NCBI GenBank assembly: GCA_033063855.1
Contig: CP093831.1
Location: 23,684,001-23,748,000, forward strand
Direction: 5' to 3'
Length of the DNA: 64,000 bases
From: Smittia aterrima
Taxonomy: Eukaryota > Arthropoda > Insecta > Diptera > Chironomidae
Shown: one piece after another, positions 20,878 to 35,700 of the stretch
Layout: each line of letters opens with the position of its first letter
How positions within the stretch are numbered: position 1 is the first letter of the stretch
The notes under the pieces: model-generated
Database searches by the model: none
The model's input: only the letters and a program-made list of their open reading frames with translations
What the model was told of the DNA's origin: nothing
Translations under genes and position numbers: made by a program

Positions 20878-23800
20878 CTGAAACGACAAAGAAGGAAAAA
20901 GAGAGAGAAAAATTAAATTAATTGATCACAACTTTCATCTATAAAATAAAATATTTTTGGATTTTTATTTCGCTACAAAAAAAGAAGTCTTTGATTTGAT
21001 GCCACCCAGGGACAGACCTCGCTGAGCTCTCGCTCATTAAATAATGAAGCAATCAAAGCGAATTCGAAGTACATCACTCAAACCTGTAACATTAGCGAGA
21101 TCTTGTGAGAATCTCACGTTGAAAAATTCACGAGACACAAGAAATCTTGCGAAAAAATTCCTCGCCATGGTTGTCAATAAAACAAATGTTTATCTTATGT
21201 AGACATAGTAGAAGACGACAGCAATAAATCTTCTTAATAGTTTGTCGAAAAAATATAAAACTGTCATTTTCAGATTTTAATTTTGCTATTCCGTTTAAGC
21301 ATCGACTTCCAAGTAGTCGTCTCTGTCGACTTTTGATAACAGTCAAAAGGCTGGTAATTGAGACGTCGTCGGGTTGAGCATTATGTGGCTGAACTATGGC
21401 GATGCTGACAGCTAAGTAGCAATCTGATTTAATATAATGTTGTTTCATGCAAAGCGAAACTTGATTTCAGCCATTTTACACATCATAAAATCGTTTGTAT
21501 CAATTCGCGCGCTTCTATGAAATAATAATTTGCAATTTAATATTTGATGGGAAAGCCTCAAAAGCCACAAAGCAGCCTCGTCGCTTTGCAATTTTATTTA
21601 TGCAACATTTTATCATTCGCCTCGCGTCTCAACTCGACTCTGCTTAATTATTATAATAGATCTATTCTCACTTTAACTTAATTAAGAATCGACTTCGGCG
21701 CGTCAACAAATCGAAATGTAATTTTTCCGCCGCTCGCCGATAACATTCATTATGATAAAACTCTTTTATCAGAAACGTTAATTGCTTTTTGATTTCTTTT
21801 CTTTCATCGTTCTGGTTTCAAAAAAAAATATCTTGAAGAAAGAAGAAGAAGGCAAGAAGCTATTGAGTTAAACGGCCTGAGGGCGAATAAGTTAGAGCTC
21901 GGACTTTGATTGAAAGTGAAATGGAAAGTTCACAAGTGTTGCCTCGTTGAATAAGAGGGAAATCAAATTTATTGGATCATAACTTTTGCTCTCCCGACGA
22001 AGATTCGCTCGAAAATGTTCAAAAAACAAAGAACGAGCCAATAAAAATGTCATTTCGTTAATGAGAGTTTATTTTCGCCGCCACCGCCTCACACACATCG
22101 CTCGATTAGTAGCGCGTGAGATATTGTCTCACAATTAGAAATGAAAGAGTGAAAGTAATCTTTAGCCACCACATCAGCGAATTAAACGATTGAGACGATG
22201 ATGATCACCTTTGACGATGAAAAATAAGCAACAAATTTCAACGACAACGCGACGAAACGAGCAACGGCAGCAAAAAAATCAGGAAATTTATCGTTCTTCG
22301 GCTGAAAAACGACGAATAATATTATCGTGAGGCTATCATCAAAGGAAGGAGTCGTGAGACCTGATATTTCGCCTTCGAGTCAATTAGAAGAGGTTTTATT
22401 TTTATGCGAGCGTCTCTGTAAATTAAATGTAAATCAATGCAAATATCTTCCCGAAAATTAATTCAGATTAAAAATCGAAATGGGGGGAGTTAGGTTGAAG
22501 GCTCTTTTCGTGATTCGGTTTTTCATTCTTTTGATTTTGAGTGTCAAAAACTTTCCTGAGTCTTCAAAAATCATTTTAAAAGAGAAATTATGAAGTTAAT
22601 GAGCTTTGAATCTTGTTAAGCTCTCACTAACAAATCGAAAGACAAAAAACTTTTTTTTTCACGAAAAAAGCCTCGAAAAACTTCACCGCGTTTCTCAACT
22701 CTTCTCCGCCAATAACTTTGCTCGTAAATTCCTCGCTTCGACTCCACAACAATCGCTGATAATCGTCTATTTGTTTATTTTGTCAAAACTTTAGTCAAAG
22801 ACATTTTAATTTTTATTTGATTTTCAAGCTTTTCTTGGGTCGCGAGATCCGCGGATTTACAAAGAAAAAGAAGAGGACCGACGCTTGTTGGTTTATCATA
22901 ATTGTGAATGAGACGCGAAACGTGTTTGAACTACATTTCATTCACTTCAACCTGCGCGATAAGAATCAATGGAAGTTTTTTTTTTGCTCAGGCTTTAATC
23001 GAACGAAAGCCGATTGTCGATAAAATGAAAACAAACACTGCCTCGCACTCACTCATTTTGATTGAACAGAAGACACACTTCGTTCACGAACGATGAAAGG
23101 AATTTTTCAATTTCATAACGTTGACGCAGTTATTTTGTTGTAAGTGCGATGTTTGCTCAGACAGCAAATCACCGTCAGCTCCGATAGTCGATCTGTGATT
23201 TTTCGGATATTAAATTTTAATTAAATTCCACGCGATAGGCCTCTCGTCAACTTGATTGCCAATTAAGGCTGAGAAATTGGGGCATTATCAGAGCGCATAA
23301 TTGAAAAGCCATATTGCTCTATAAAATTCTACGAAAAGCAGCAACTTTCCGGCACGTGTACTGAAAGAGAGATGCCACACACAAAGTTGCGGCTTATTCA
23401 GGTCAGCAAGCGATGAGAGAAGAATGAAAGGGCTTAGATTAGTCCTTTTCTCCTTTAATAAAAAATGAGTTTCGTGTCTGCTTCTTCTCTTTTTTTCTTT
23501 ATCAAAAGCCCCTTCGGTAATCGATTCGATCGCATCTCGAGTTACGTGATTTATGAGTTAAAAGTAATTTTCCTTTTACATGATTCTTCATTAAAAGTCG
23601 GGAAACCGAATACTTTCGGGGCCTCCGGGCTCGCAGCAAGGAAATTTATTGAGAACTTTGCAGCATTCATTTGCATTTCACGAGAAAAATGAGACGGAAC
23701 AATCACAAAACACTGCGCCACATGAGAAGTGAATTAAGATTTTAAATTAATTTTGAAAAATGAAGCTCTCAGACTTCTTCTGATTGAGTTAAAATGTTGC

Positions 23801-26702
23801 TACTTTTAAATGAATTTCCCTTTAGCGGTGAAGGAGAAAAATCTCATTTCGGGGAGAAAACAATAAATATTTGCATATCATTGACTCCTTCGTTGCTGCT
23901 GCCGTTTTTCTCAAGCTCGAGGGCAAAATAATTCGTTCATAGCTCGCAATCTGAATTAAACTTTATGATGCACGAGAGAAACAATCGTTTCGTTGTGCGA
24001 GGAGAACTTTTGAAGCTTTAGTTCCGTACGAAGCGACATCGATCGCTTTCGAAGTAAGTTTCTGGGGTGGATTAAGATGTTATCAAGCTTTTTGCTTTAT
24101 CTTTCGTTGTTCCATTATAAGAAACGCGTAAAAGTTCATGTGATTATTCGGGGATCGTCACACGCCTATCGCATCACATGAAGAATCGTAAAATGTAAAT
24201 CTCTTTTATGACGGCCCAAGTATTTACGCTTTCAATTACAATTTGTCTTCATCACGAGAGATAGCGGAGCGTCAAAAACAGAGTTTTATTTAATTAGATG
24301 AGATTACAAAGCAATTAACTTTGGCGGAGGGAACAAAACTCTTCATTTGCGGAAGAAACGTTTAATGAAAAACTTTTTAATTTCTCCGTCTTTTCCACTT
24401 AATTTAATAAACATCGAGCGACGCTACAAACAAAGCAAAAGTTTTTTTCGCTTTCTGCTGACAGAAACGAAATTTGCTTTGTGTTTGCCGCGACAAGAAA
24501 AAAAGCATTTCGCTTACGTGATGAAGTCTTTGCCATCTGGGGTTGGTGAGCGCAACCCCAAAAACGCAATAGGAAGTCTCTTAACCGCAGCGAGAGCGTA
24601 TCATCGCCATAAGCTAATAAATCTCGATGCCTGCCGCATTTTTCGATATCAATTCGATGTCAAAACATTTGCGAACGAGAAAGAAAATGAATAAAGTTGA
24701 GGTTAAATATTAAAATATGCACAGCATCACCTGTGTGAATATTTATTTATCCACGTTCGTGTTCGCGGGTTATTTAATTTATTGAACGCGTCGCGTATTT
24801 ACAGGCCAAGCCAGCCAGCATAAGCTATCGGCAAATTCATCAATATTGAAATATTAATTTCGAATCGAAAACCTATTAAAAGTAAATATATTTCGAGAGA
24901 GTGGTGGAGTTGCAAAACATTTCACTTTGCGGTCATTTACGTTTTGTTGTTAGTCGCGGACAACAAACGAACAAACAAAAAAAAAGTAAAAACACACAAA
25001 CGCCTGCATGTTCTTATCAAGTGTCTCGGATTAAATTGATTTTTATGCTACAACAGCTCTTTGTGCAATCGCCTAATTGAAACGCGCCATGAATCCGCGG
25101 AGCAGAAGGTTCTCACACTGAGACGCGCACGCCGCGAGGAAAAATTAAATAATTAAAACATCAAGCGAGCGGCTCGAGAGTGAACTCATATTGAAAATGT
25201 TTTAGATTTAACGAAAACAAAAAAAATGCATCCGACGGTAAGTTGAATTGAGTTTGAGTCGGAGTCGGAGTCTGAGAGAAAAAAATCAATCACCTTCGGA
25301 GGCAACGCAGTTTGTGGCGTATTCAAATATCCAGTGACAATGGGAAATGTCTCTCTCTCTCCCTTTCTCCTCCCCTTCCTTTGTCATTTATTTCCATTAT
25401 GCCGAAATAAAAAAAAACTAAACCGCAGACGTTTTCTTTCTCGTGCTCGTAAAAAAAAGCGTTTATGTCAATGGAATTTAAGTTCTCTTTGCCACCCATG
25501 GAAGAGTCACATGCAAGGAGCTTCCTAATGTGTTTGAGATATTGATTAATATATTAAATAACCTTTAATTATAGAATAAACATTTAAAATTTTAATTAAA
25601 AACATTTCATCGAAAAAACTGGGCAGAGACTCAACGAACGCTAAGAGACTAAAAAAATTAATTTGAATTTTTCACGAAAACGCTTTTAAATTGAGCAATC
25701 CATTAATCATGTACCCGAGACAAAAAACCAAAAACAACTCGACGCAAAAGGCAGAAAATCATCATCAAATTTACATAAATTTATGCAAATTGCACTTGTG
25801 TATTTGCTGGGGCTGAGCTGAAGAACGTATTGTTGTGAGTTTAAAAAGCGAGAGGGGTTAGTTTAGCTCATAAATGAAATTCCCCCGAACGCAAGTCTTT
25901 CTTTCCTCCCATCGCTTGTTTATTTGACACACAAAAAAAACCCGAAAACCAAGCGAAAGAGAGAGAGAAGTTTATGAAAAATATTTTTTGGGGTGTAGAG
26001 ATATTTTTTTGGTCGTTAACCCTTTGCTGTATGATATGCAAAAGGTAGATGGCAGAAAAAAAAACTAAAGCAAGAGAAACCATAGATTTCATTTTATTTC
26101 CTCACTCGCTCGGTTTCTTTCTGCTTCTTAGATTTTTTCGATTCATGCTTTGAGAAGTAAGAAATATTTTTTTTTCTTCTGAAATTTAAGATCTTTTTGT
26201 CGGGGAGAGTTAAAGAAGACGAAGAAGGAAGGAAAAGTATGAAACGTCATAGATTTTTTAATTTGAATATTTCGCTTTTTAATTTTTAATTTCGTGAGCG
26301 AGGAATTAAATTTATCGTCCACATTCGCTAATCTCTTTGTGGGCAGATAATTTTCAGCAACTTTGTCTCATTAATGCAAAATCTAAATAAATTTTCCTTC
26401 TCTCTTTCAAATGCGCAAAACATAGCTCGAGGCTTTATTTGGAAGAGCAGGCAATCAATCGATTTATGATAAATGTCTAACAATCTACGAATTTAGAATT
26501 CGTGCAACAATTTTTTTTGGATTGTTAGAGGAATTATTATTTGCGAAATGAAATGAAATTTATTTAATAAATCCCAAATCCATAATTTCTTTTAACGACT
26601 TCAAAGCAGAGAGAAATAAATTTATTTCTCTTGATACATCTCAATAATTTAATTCTTCACGGATTTCAAAACTAAATTAATAATTAATGAAAGGGAACTT
26701 AC

Positions 26703-26723
26703 ATCGTATGTATTTGGCCTCAT
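26703..26723 (-). other. Candidate first coding exon end of the FGF gene
   Basis: A strong minus-strand donor (ACGAT followed by GTAAGT) ends an exon at 26703. The last two bases are AT, and the 46-nt exon at 20832-20877 begins with G, so splicing would create an ATG in front of the signal-peptide-like sequence. That frame is closed just upstream by TGA within this exon. The same exon also contains an ATG at 26723-26721 in another frame (MRPNTYD). The 5.8-kb intron is large but comparable in kind to the other FGF introns. Not provable without transcripts. Confidence 0.35.
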
Positions 26724-29700
26724 TGTACCTTTTGTTTTCTTTTTAAGAAAAATGTGACATTAGTTTTCTTAATTATGAAAAATTGAGGTGCCACAAATGA
26801 TATTCCTCGGATATTTTGGTGCAGCATGTAAAAGCTCTTTCACGCGGCGCGGGGGGAGACGAATCCAAAAAATTGTTAAACATAAAAATCTTCGTTTTCC
26901 CTTTCTCGAAAAAGAGTTTTATTTCATTAATTTCTTATTCTTGTCTTTTGCCGAAGAAATTCTTTCGTCGAATCGATTATTCAATATCTGTCGCTTTTAA
27001 GTCGAAGCACTTTATTGTTAAAACACATACTCTTCACGTTCTTCTTTTCACAACAATAATAAAACAAAAAAAAACTTCTACAAACACTTATTTCGCTCTC
27101 TTTTTAATATTTTTCAAAGCATTTATTGCAATATCCACGAAATCCAAAGCACAATCTGCTCTTTTTAGCTTCTACTCGCCTTCTCTTTGCACAACCGATT
27201 TTCACATGCTAATTTCTTTATATTTTCTGCTTTCTTATGATGCAATACGAAAATTATCTTTTTCACCTTTTTTGAATTTTTTTCTGATATTTTTGAACGA
27301 AAATCGATAACTTTTCTTTCCTTTTTTTAGAAACACAAAAAAAATTGTTGTTCTCGTTTATCCTTCTATGAGTTTATGGATTATTTCTGAGTTTGTCGCA
27401 ATGTCCTTAGCGATTATCCCTCGCACGTTGTCGTCTCGAACGAAGAGGCAAAAAAAAACGTTCAAATCAATGCACTGACTAATTATTTCGCTTCTAGTTC
27501 ATAATTATTATTCATTCAACTTTATCACAAAAAAAGCACAAAGCGGCTGCTGATCGTGAGCGAGAATATGCTTCATAGACATATACGCATATGAGTTAGT
27601 TACACCAACTGATAATGAACCAACGGGATTCATATGAAAAAAATCCCTCGTCGTCCGTAGAACGTAAACGAAGTGAACACTGTGAAAGCTAAAGACATAC
27701 TGAAGGAGAGAATGAAAACTCAATGTGATTATTGAAAAAAATGTGTTATTCGCTCGGTGTTTTCCGACACAGCCAAGTTTTTTCTGTTGAGCGCGACAAA
27801 ATGTTCTTGTTTCTCGCCTTGCGCTCAAATATTTTTTATTTTTCAAAAAAAAATCAGTTTTACGTGTTTTTGATTCGCCGTTTAATTTTTATATTGCGGC
27901 GGCGACCGACTAAACTCTCATAATTGATTTATGGAATCATATTTAAAATTTTAATTCGATCACTCTAAGCTGCAGCTCTGAGCAGTTGTCGTCGTGTAAA
28001 AATATGTTACACAAGACACCAATAGATGAAGATAATTGGCAATAATTGGTTATTGAATGCTGCAGCCGATTTATCAACAATGTTTTCCTTTTCCTACCTT
28101 TTCTCCAGAAAATTAAGTCTTTCTTCCATCTCTCACACGAGACGAGCATTCTTCTCTTAAGTCACATGCGACATGCAAGCAACATCTCGAGAGGAAAATA
28201 TTCACGAGCAAACCTTCGCTATAACGAATCGCGTGTGTTCTCGCTCGATTTCAGAAAGCACTTCGCGTGTAAATAAATATTTTATTCTCACATGTCGCCT
28301 TTGCCAGTCGTACATAGAAATTGTTTTGATAACAAATTGATTTTATCTGTCAAATACATTTGAAAGATAATGAAACATTCCTAAGGAGAATCTCTCGCTT
28401 GTTAATTATTTAATTAAAACGGAAAAAGTAGAAGCTCGTTTTTAGTTTTAAAGAGAATTATTTCGTCAGTTTCTGGGGAATCCTTATCATTCAACATTCT
28501 TCGCCTGAAGTTTAATATTTGCCTGATATCGAAAATAATTCAAAAACATTTTTATCACCGAAGCACGAATTGTGTGTGTGTGAGAGAGAGAAAAAGAAAA
28601 ATCATGTCATTAGCGATAGGGGAATTTTACAATTTACTCTTCATATTCGCACTTCTCGAACGAGTTTTTTTTTTATTCAAAAGACGAAATTATTTGCCTC
28701 GCGGTGGAATTTCCCTTCTGCGGAGCGGCGCTAGAATTCCCAAGGTGAAAGTAAAGATGGAGAGATGGGTCTTTCGTTTATCCATTGCATCTGCTTGGCT
28801 GTGAGTCATTCAAGACGACGCTTGATTAGACGCCAATTGAAAAAACGCTGTGTTTATATTTTTTATTCGTTTCGTTGCTTATCTAAACCCAACTTTTGCT
28901 CGCCAAGTTATGATTGCCTAGTCATTAAGTTCCAGCAAGTCTGTCGCTCTCCAACAAACCTCGATGAATAAGCTTGAGACCGTAATGGAATTTTTTTACG
29001 TTTTCGCGATAGTTAAGTCTATTGGTGCTTGAACTTTGTCAAACTGCGCAGCAAAAAACGTGAATTGCGTAAAGCATAATTGCTGAGTTATAGTTTAAAG
29101 CTTGAAGCAGCATTTGGCATTGCATTGCTTTAGACCGAACCCGAGAGATAACGGACTGTTAACGTGAGAGAAAATCACACTCGCGAGCGTCCGATCGTAA
29201 TAATTAAATCGCGCCACGTATATTTCTACCTTTCGCCTCAAGGGTGAGAGATAAATGTACAATTAAACGTTTTTAAAGCTTTATGATTTGACTTTGTGTT
29301 TTATGGATGGCGCTGTTTTTTCTTTTGAACTCATAAAAAATAAGTTGAAACGCCGCACAACAAGAAATCTATTATTAGCTTTGGAAAAACAAATCGGGCT
29401 TGAGCATTTTCCAATCGCGCAAGCAAATAGCAACAAAAGCCAACGACGACTTTTTAAAGAGTGAGTTGAAGCTCTTTTATTTTACAGCCTTTATCGTCGA
29501 ACGAGCGATGGTGTTATCAATCCATTCAAAAGCTAAACGAAAGCGAGATTGTTATTGAAGGAGTGGGTTGAAAAGCGGAGACACCGCAAGGTAAGAAAAG
29601 ATCGTGAGAATCAGCGAATCTCTCGAGTTGATAAAGTTATTTCAGGCAAAACCAAAAATACGCGAGCAGATAAAAAAGTCTGAACTTCAAGTCACTTCGG

Positions 29701-32700
29701 CGTGTGATGTGATAAGATCTTTGACTAATCATAATTCCTATTCTTCAAATATTTTCGGAAGATCAATATAATTTACAATCGATCTGATAACAAATCGAGT
29801 GAGCTAGAGCGAGACGAAGAACTTTTTTGGGAGGAAAAAAACTAAAAAGTTTTAATTTCTGTGATAATCATTATCAACTTCGTTTAATTGTGTTCGTAGG
29901 TTTGAACTTTTATTGAAATGTTTTGCTCGCCGTCTGTTTCACGTTTTCACCGAACGAGCAAAAAAAATATTTCAAATATTTTAGATATTGAATTGACGTC
30001 AAATCTGTTTTTGAAAAAGACGAAAAGTCATCGAATCGTGTGAAGTGCACTCGTGAAATTAGCGTAATTTTCGAAATTGATGTTACTAGCGAATCACCCG
30101 TCAAACAATTTTCTTAAATCACTTTCAACAAAACTTCCGAGAATTTGTAAAACACAAAAAGAAGTGAAGAAACCACAAACCTGTTAGCTTACATGATTAT
30201 TATCACTTGGAAGTAAATTCTTCAATGGTTCATTTCCTTGTTGATGACAATCTTATCTAAAAACGATTTTCCTTCTGTTTTTTTCTTTTTTTTTTTTGCT
30301 GCTAAAAGTCGCGACAATATAAAACTTCGAAGCATGCGCGAATTGGCGGCTCGCGCACGTTGCCGATTGAAGGATTTTTTTTTGCTGTATTTGAACGGTC
30401 TGCGCAAGCTTCTTGTTTTGTTTTGATGTCGCGACTGTTGAATCAATCAATTTCGGTTTGAATGCAAACTCGCACCTTGACAGTTGTTTTGTTCGGGGTG
30501 GAATGAAAGAGATTTTGGAAGTTGATAGCCGACGCACTGTCACCCGACGACTGTTATTCTCCTCATAGTCGCCACTCCATTCCGGTAGATGCCAATAACA
30601 TTCTTCGCCTCGATCACAACAAAAGAACGTCTTCTCCTCGAGATTCTTCGAGAGAGAGAAGAAGCTGCCGAATCCGGGTAGTTTTTTTAGACTTCTTCTC
30701 TCATTCCTTCTGCTTACGTACAGAAATATTTTGATGATGTTATTATTTCATGCCGGATTGTGCTGTTTTGTTGAGTCTGATTTCACTCAGAAGTAATTTG
30801 TCACAGAAAGGCGAAATGAAGGAATTTCTGAATGATGTATTAAGTGTTGACTTTTCAGGTGCTGATGATGTCGTGTTCTGTTCTCGAAACGAGGAGTAGA
30901 AGCTCAATTCGCATGCAGAATATTTTTAGAAACGTCCACGATATTTTTAGACTTTCATGTCATTTAAGACAAACAATAAATGTGGAATTTACCTGCTAGA
31001 TTGTCGGAATCCTATTTATAATGTGCGAGATTTGTGCCTGGTGTGAAGAGATCAGCAAAACCAATGAAGATTATAATTTTATTGTTAAGATAATTTAAAT
31101 TTTTCTTTCGGTTTCCTCAGAACTCAAACAATCGGCTTCTCTGTGTCGACATTCTTCCCATGATAACTGATTTAAATGAGCTCTGGTGTTTGCGTTAATT
31201 ATTAGTGCTCTCACTCTATGGGAAGAGATTATTGCATAAATAGTTCCGAGAAAAGCTTGTTTTCCAAACAGTCGCAGCCACTTTATGTGCTAACTACCCA
31301 TATTTCTTCAAGTATTATCGTTTTGAGGCAAGCACCTAACACTTGTCTCGTCTGAGCGCTGATAACTGTAAGCATTTCTCGGTGGAGACCACGTCTACAA
31401 TTACTTTGTTTGAGAATCTTTTTTTTTCAAAGCTTTGACAGCCAACAGTGATCGAGACACGAAGCAACATTTCAAATTACTTCTTCTTAAGAAAATACAT
31501 TTAAAAATTCAAAATAAACAAAGCTACAAGATATTTTCTTTCGCCTTATCACCGTCACGTGATTATATCCTCTTTGATGTATCGGTTTTTGTGTGTTAAC
31601 TGGAAGTCATGTTAACGAAGCCGATTGATTGAGGGAATTTAATTAACGCGGCTCTGCGCGGGCCTTATCAATCTGATAGCGTGAGTGCGGGGGACGATTT
31701 CGATAAACTCAAACAGCCTCGTCTTAAGAAGAAGTCTTAGGATTTGAAATTTGATTGACATGAAGAAAATATTTGTTTGGCTTCAAGTATTTTTCTGCAA
31801 TTGTCTTGTGATGTGAAGCGTGTTGACGCAAAAGAAGATTCACAACAATCGAAATTCCTGGAGATGTGTAGCTCGTGTCAAACGAAGCAATTTCCCTTTA
31901 CACAACAATTACGATTGATAAGCGTTACGCTACCGGAAGCCTTTGTTCACACAGCGATCACACACGGTTCAATCAAATGTGTGTCGATATTTTGTCTTAT
32001 CATGGAATTCCATTGACACGCAACACTTTGACGCATTTAGGTTGAAAAAGCGAATTAAAAAATAAAATTTGTTTTATGACATTTCTCGAGAATTCTCTAC
32101 TTGAATGAACTTTGATAGCAACAACTTGTTGATAAGCAAGTGCACGTTTAATCTTTCGACTTATAACTTCACGTGTAAGTCGTCGACGACAACGACGATC
32201 ACCACCAGCGAACTGTTTGCGCGAGTCTTGATATTGACCTATTACACTATAGTTGTAAAGTTTCAATAAATATTGATTTAATAAATTCCATGTAGGCTTT
32301 AGCTATATCCATGTTCATCTTGTAGATTCAATCTCTTGCTCAGTGATATTTTTAAGAAGAACGAAAGAAGAAGTAGACAAAACACCAACCTTGCATTTCG
32401 ATGAGTTCAGTGTTGCTGAACTTTCTCGATTCGAATCGATGAGTTGAGAAAGTTGATTGAGAAGTTCTGAGTTTGAAAAAGAAGTTTTCGGAACATCATC
32501 AATGGAATGTTGTGTTAAAATCAACTCGATTGCATGCCTAGATTTCATTTTAATGTCGGGACGAGAGGGACGAGAAAGGAGAAACCAGAGGAGAGCTATT
32601 ATCAGCTATTAAGTTATCTTTCCTGAAATTGCTCAATTTTGAGTGCGCAAAGGCGTTATAATTTAAATCATTTACCATTCGCCTAATTCCATCAATCCTG

Positions 32701-35700
32701 ACCACACAAAAGCAATCCTCTTCTAGATCTTTTGGGGATCTCTTTCCCTTCAACTCAACCTCCCCGACTTTAATTGATTTTTATCCAATTCCCTTTTGCT
32801 ACACTTTTAAAAGCGATGATCGTTTTCATGAGATTCGTTCAGCAACGACCACGAAAAAGAGAAGGAAAAAAAATGGGAACCTTTAACGAAAAATTAATAA
32901 AATAAATATGAAGCGCAGCGAAGAAACGTGATGAACGATAAAATTTTTGAAATATTACGGAGAAACAATTCCGAGTATTCTTTCTCTTCTGGCGTTTTCT
33001 CCTTCAAGCTCTTCAAGCTGCGCTCGACAAAACTTCTCTGTCGACAATGAAGACAAAGAGGAATTCTGATTAAAAGAAAGTGTCATCAGGCGCGTTGTGA
33101 TTCTCGTTGGTGTGTCATGTCGAAGGCATTTGAGCGTTAGATTGAAACATCACGGAGTGAAGTTTAAGTTTTCTTTTTTCATTCTTCGCCGTTCTCCATT
33201 TCCAGAAACCCTTATAATGTTTTATGTTTATTTCGTTCGCTCATTCTCGAAACTCGACAACTTGTTTTGACTTGTGCATCGGGCGTTGATGCCTCGGACC
33301 TCAAAACAATTATTGTGATACATAGTCGCTCTCATTATGAAATGAGACGCGGCTCTTGACGCAATCTTGATCTTGAGAAGAATTCTTATTTTTTTTTGTT
33401 CCTCTTTTCGTTCTCGTCGGTAAAAATAATTTAATTGAACTAAATTGAAGTCAAAGATTGAATGCGGCAGCTCACGATAAAAACAAAAATAAAATCGTCC
33501 GACCTAATCATAATAATTTTTGGTTTCGTTCATCTCGTTGCTCATATTCATCGATGGAGATCGTGCACAATCATTTGCACAGTTTAGCGGAAAACAACAC
33601 AAAAGGAGCGTTGAGGTCAACCGGAGTTGTTATAACTGTTTCATGGACGCTTCCAGGCACGATGGACAATCCAAAAAATAAAACGCGATTTCACGATGAT
33701 TACGTGTAAAGTAAACGGTCATAATAAATAACTTCTTGTAGTTTTGATTTCTTTAGATTTTGTGTTTTTTTTTTGTTCTTTGTAATTTAATAATCAAACA
33801 CTTTTAGATTCAATCAAAAAAGATTATTCCTTCTCTCGTTGCCTTTAAATCGTGATTTTATTAACTTTGAGCTGGAGCGCGAAGAGATGTTAAAGATCAG
33901 GAATTCAATATGAGATGCACATTTTTCAAATTGCTGCCTTCTTTCGTATTTTTATTATTTTCTTTTTTTTCGGGCATTTCATATTATTTTACTCGAGCCG
34001 AGCATTCATGTTATTTAGTTTCGTTAAACGTGGCAATATAACAACGAGAACTGATCATTTATATCACTTTTCACCGGAGACGGCACCTCGGCAATCAAAA
34101 AACGAAACATATTCCACTCGAATGCGGCACGAGAAAGAAGAAGAAGAGAACTTTATAAAGGAATTAAAGTGCATGTGAAATGCAAGTCAAAATATCAGAA
34201 AGGCGGATTTTCTTTTCATGCTTCCCATCGCTTCTCGGGAGAGCGTCGTTTTATTAACGAGGTGAAGAGTTCAGGTGTCGTTTCCTCGCCTTCAGCACCG
34301 CAGGTCGAACGCTCAGCCAATTGATTTGACGAGGAGAAGTCTCCTCTGCGCTCGAGACGAAATCCGAAACCCGGAAAGCTCGACGTTCCATTTAACACGC
34401 CATGAATATCGCAGAACCAAAAAGAAGCGCAACGACAAGAGAAACGTCAACGTCAAGCTGTGCCGAAGACCAAAAATTCCAGTTACTCTACACGTCGAGC
34501 ATATAACAATAAATAAAATCATAATTATGCTAAATAGATCTAGACAGTCTCGTTCGAAGTCGCTTTGAAGCGATGATAAACACAACCATATAAAATAAAC
34601 ATCTTATTAATTAGCATTGAAGAATTTATTGATGTAATCTTTTATCATTAATGGGCCAAGACTCCTCTGCTGTAGTAAACAATAAATAATGTGGAACATC
34701 AGATTAACGTCTTGGGAAAGGATCAACAAATGGAATTTGTCTTTTATCGTTATTAAGATTTTATTCGAATTGATTGAGATTGAGAAGCGAGCGAAGAGAA
34801 GAAGCCTTTTCTATGAGGAAGGGCTTTTTATTTGAAGGAGATGAAGAGTTTGTTGCTTGAGGAATGAGCTATCAAGTACTTCAAGAGTTAAGTGAGAAAT
34901 TCCTGAAAGTAAATTATTTGTCACGGATGATAAGCCCTTCAATAAATTCGCCCTCAAACTGCTCTACTCCACTTTATCTCATCTAGGGCTGCGAAGAATT
35001 GTTTGTCTCCTAATTCGACGATTTATGGCTGCTCAATTTGCATGGCTTCATTTTGCCAATTGATTTTTATTCAATCTCAGTCGTCGACGCTCGCCACAGG
35101 TGTACGAAGTAACACGATGATTGGCGACGATTTATGTGTGACGCAAGAGCCTGCGTAACAGAAACTCTTCGCGTTTCTCAGAAAAAGGTTTCAACTAGCG
35201 ATCGCTGCAATGAGCCGAAGCTTTTTCTTTGGAAAGATGAGAATACTTTTTTATTTGTCAATTTGTTATAGTCGCGCACGCCATTTAAAGCTACTGCGAA
35301 ATTCCCGATATTATTAAAAGTGTTTATGGCGCTTCCAATTATAAGAAATAGACGCGGAAAACAAACAAGTGACTCCCCTCACGAGAAGAAGGTCAAAGCA
35401 TTTCAGCAAAACTCCTATAAGACGTCTTTTCTCTCTCATCATCATTTGGGTGATTGGAAGTCTCGTTAGCTCTCGTTGTGAGTTTGTTGTTCAAGCGGGG
35501 GCAAATCATTTAAATTATATAAATTAAACAATTTTTTTTATCTTCTGTTCCTTTTATTTGGGCCGAGCAGCAAAAAAACACAGAGAAGCTCTTACACAAC
35601 TTATCATCATCAATTTAAATTGGTTAACTCGGGTATTTTGTTTTAAAGAGGCGCTCGCCTCATTTGAATAAAATTGGAGGATGATTAACCCGCAGTGCAA

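Noticed and set aside
24347..24694. Open frame of 115 codons on +
   Set aside because: Lys/Phe-rich chance composition inside a probable FGF intron; no recognisable motif.
25213..25232. Short + exon ATGCATCCGACG before GTAAGT
   Set aside because: Only four codons and no downstream + gene to join; likely chance.
26816..27310. Open frame of 164 codons on +
   Set aside because: Composition is Phe/Leu/Ser/Lys from AT-rich pyrimidine runs, with no domain, no signal of splicing and no start context; it overlaps other chance frames.
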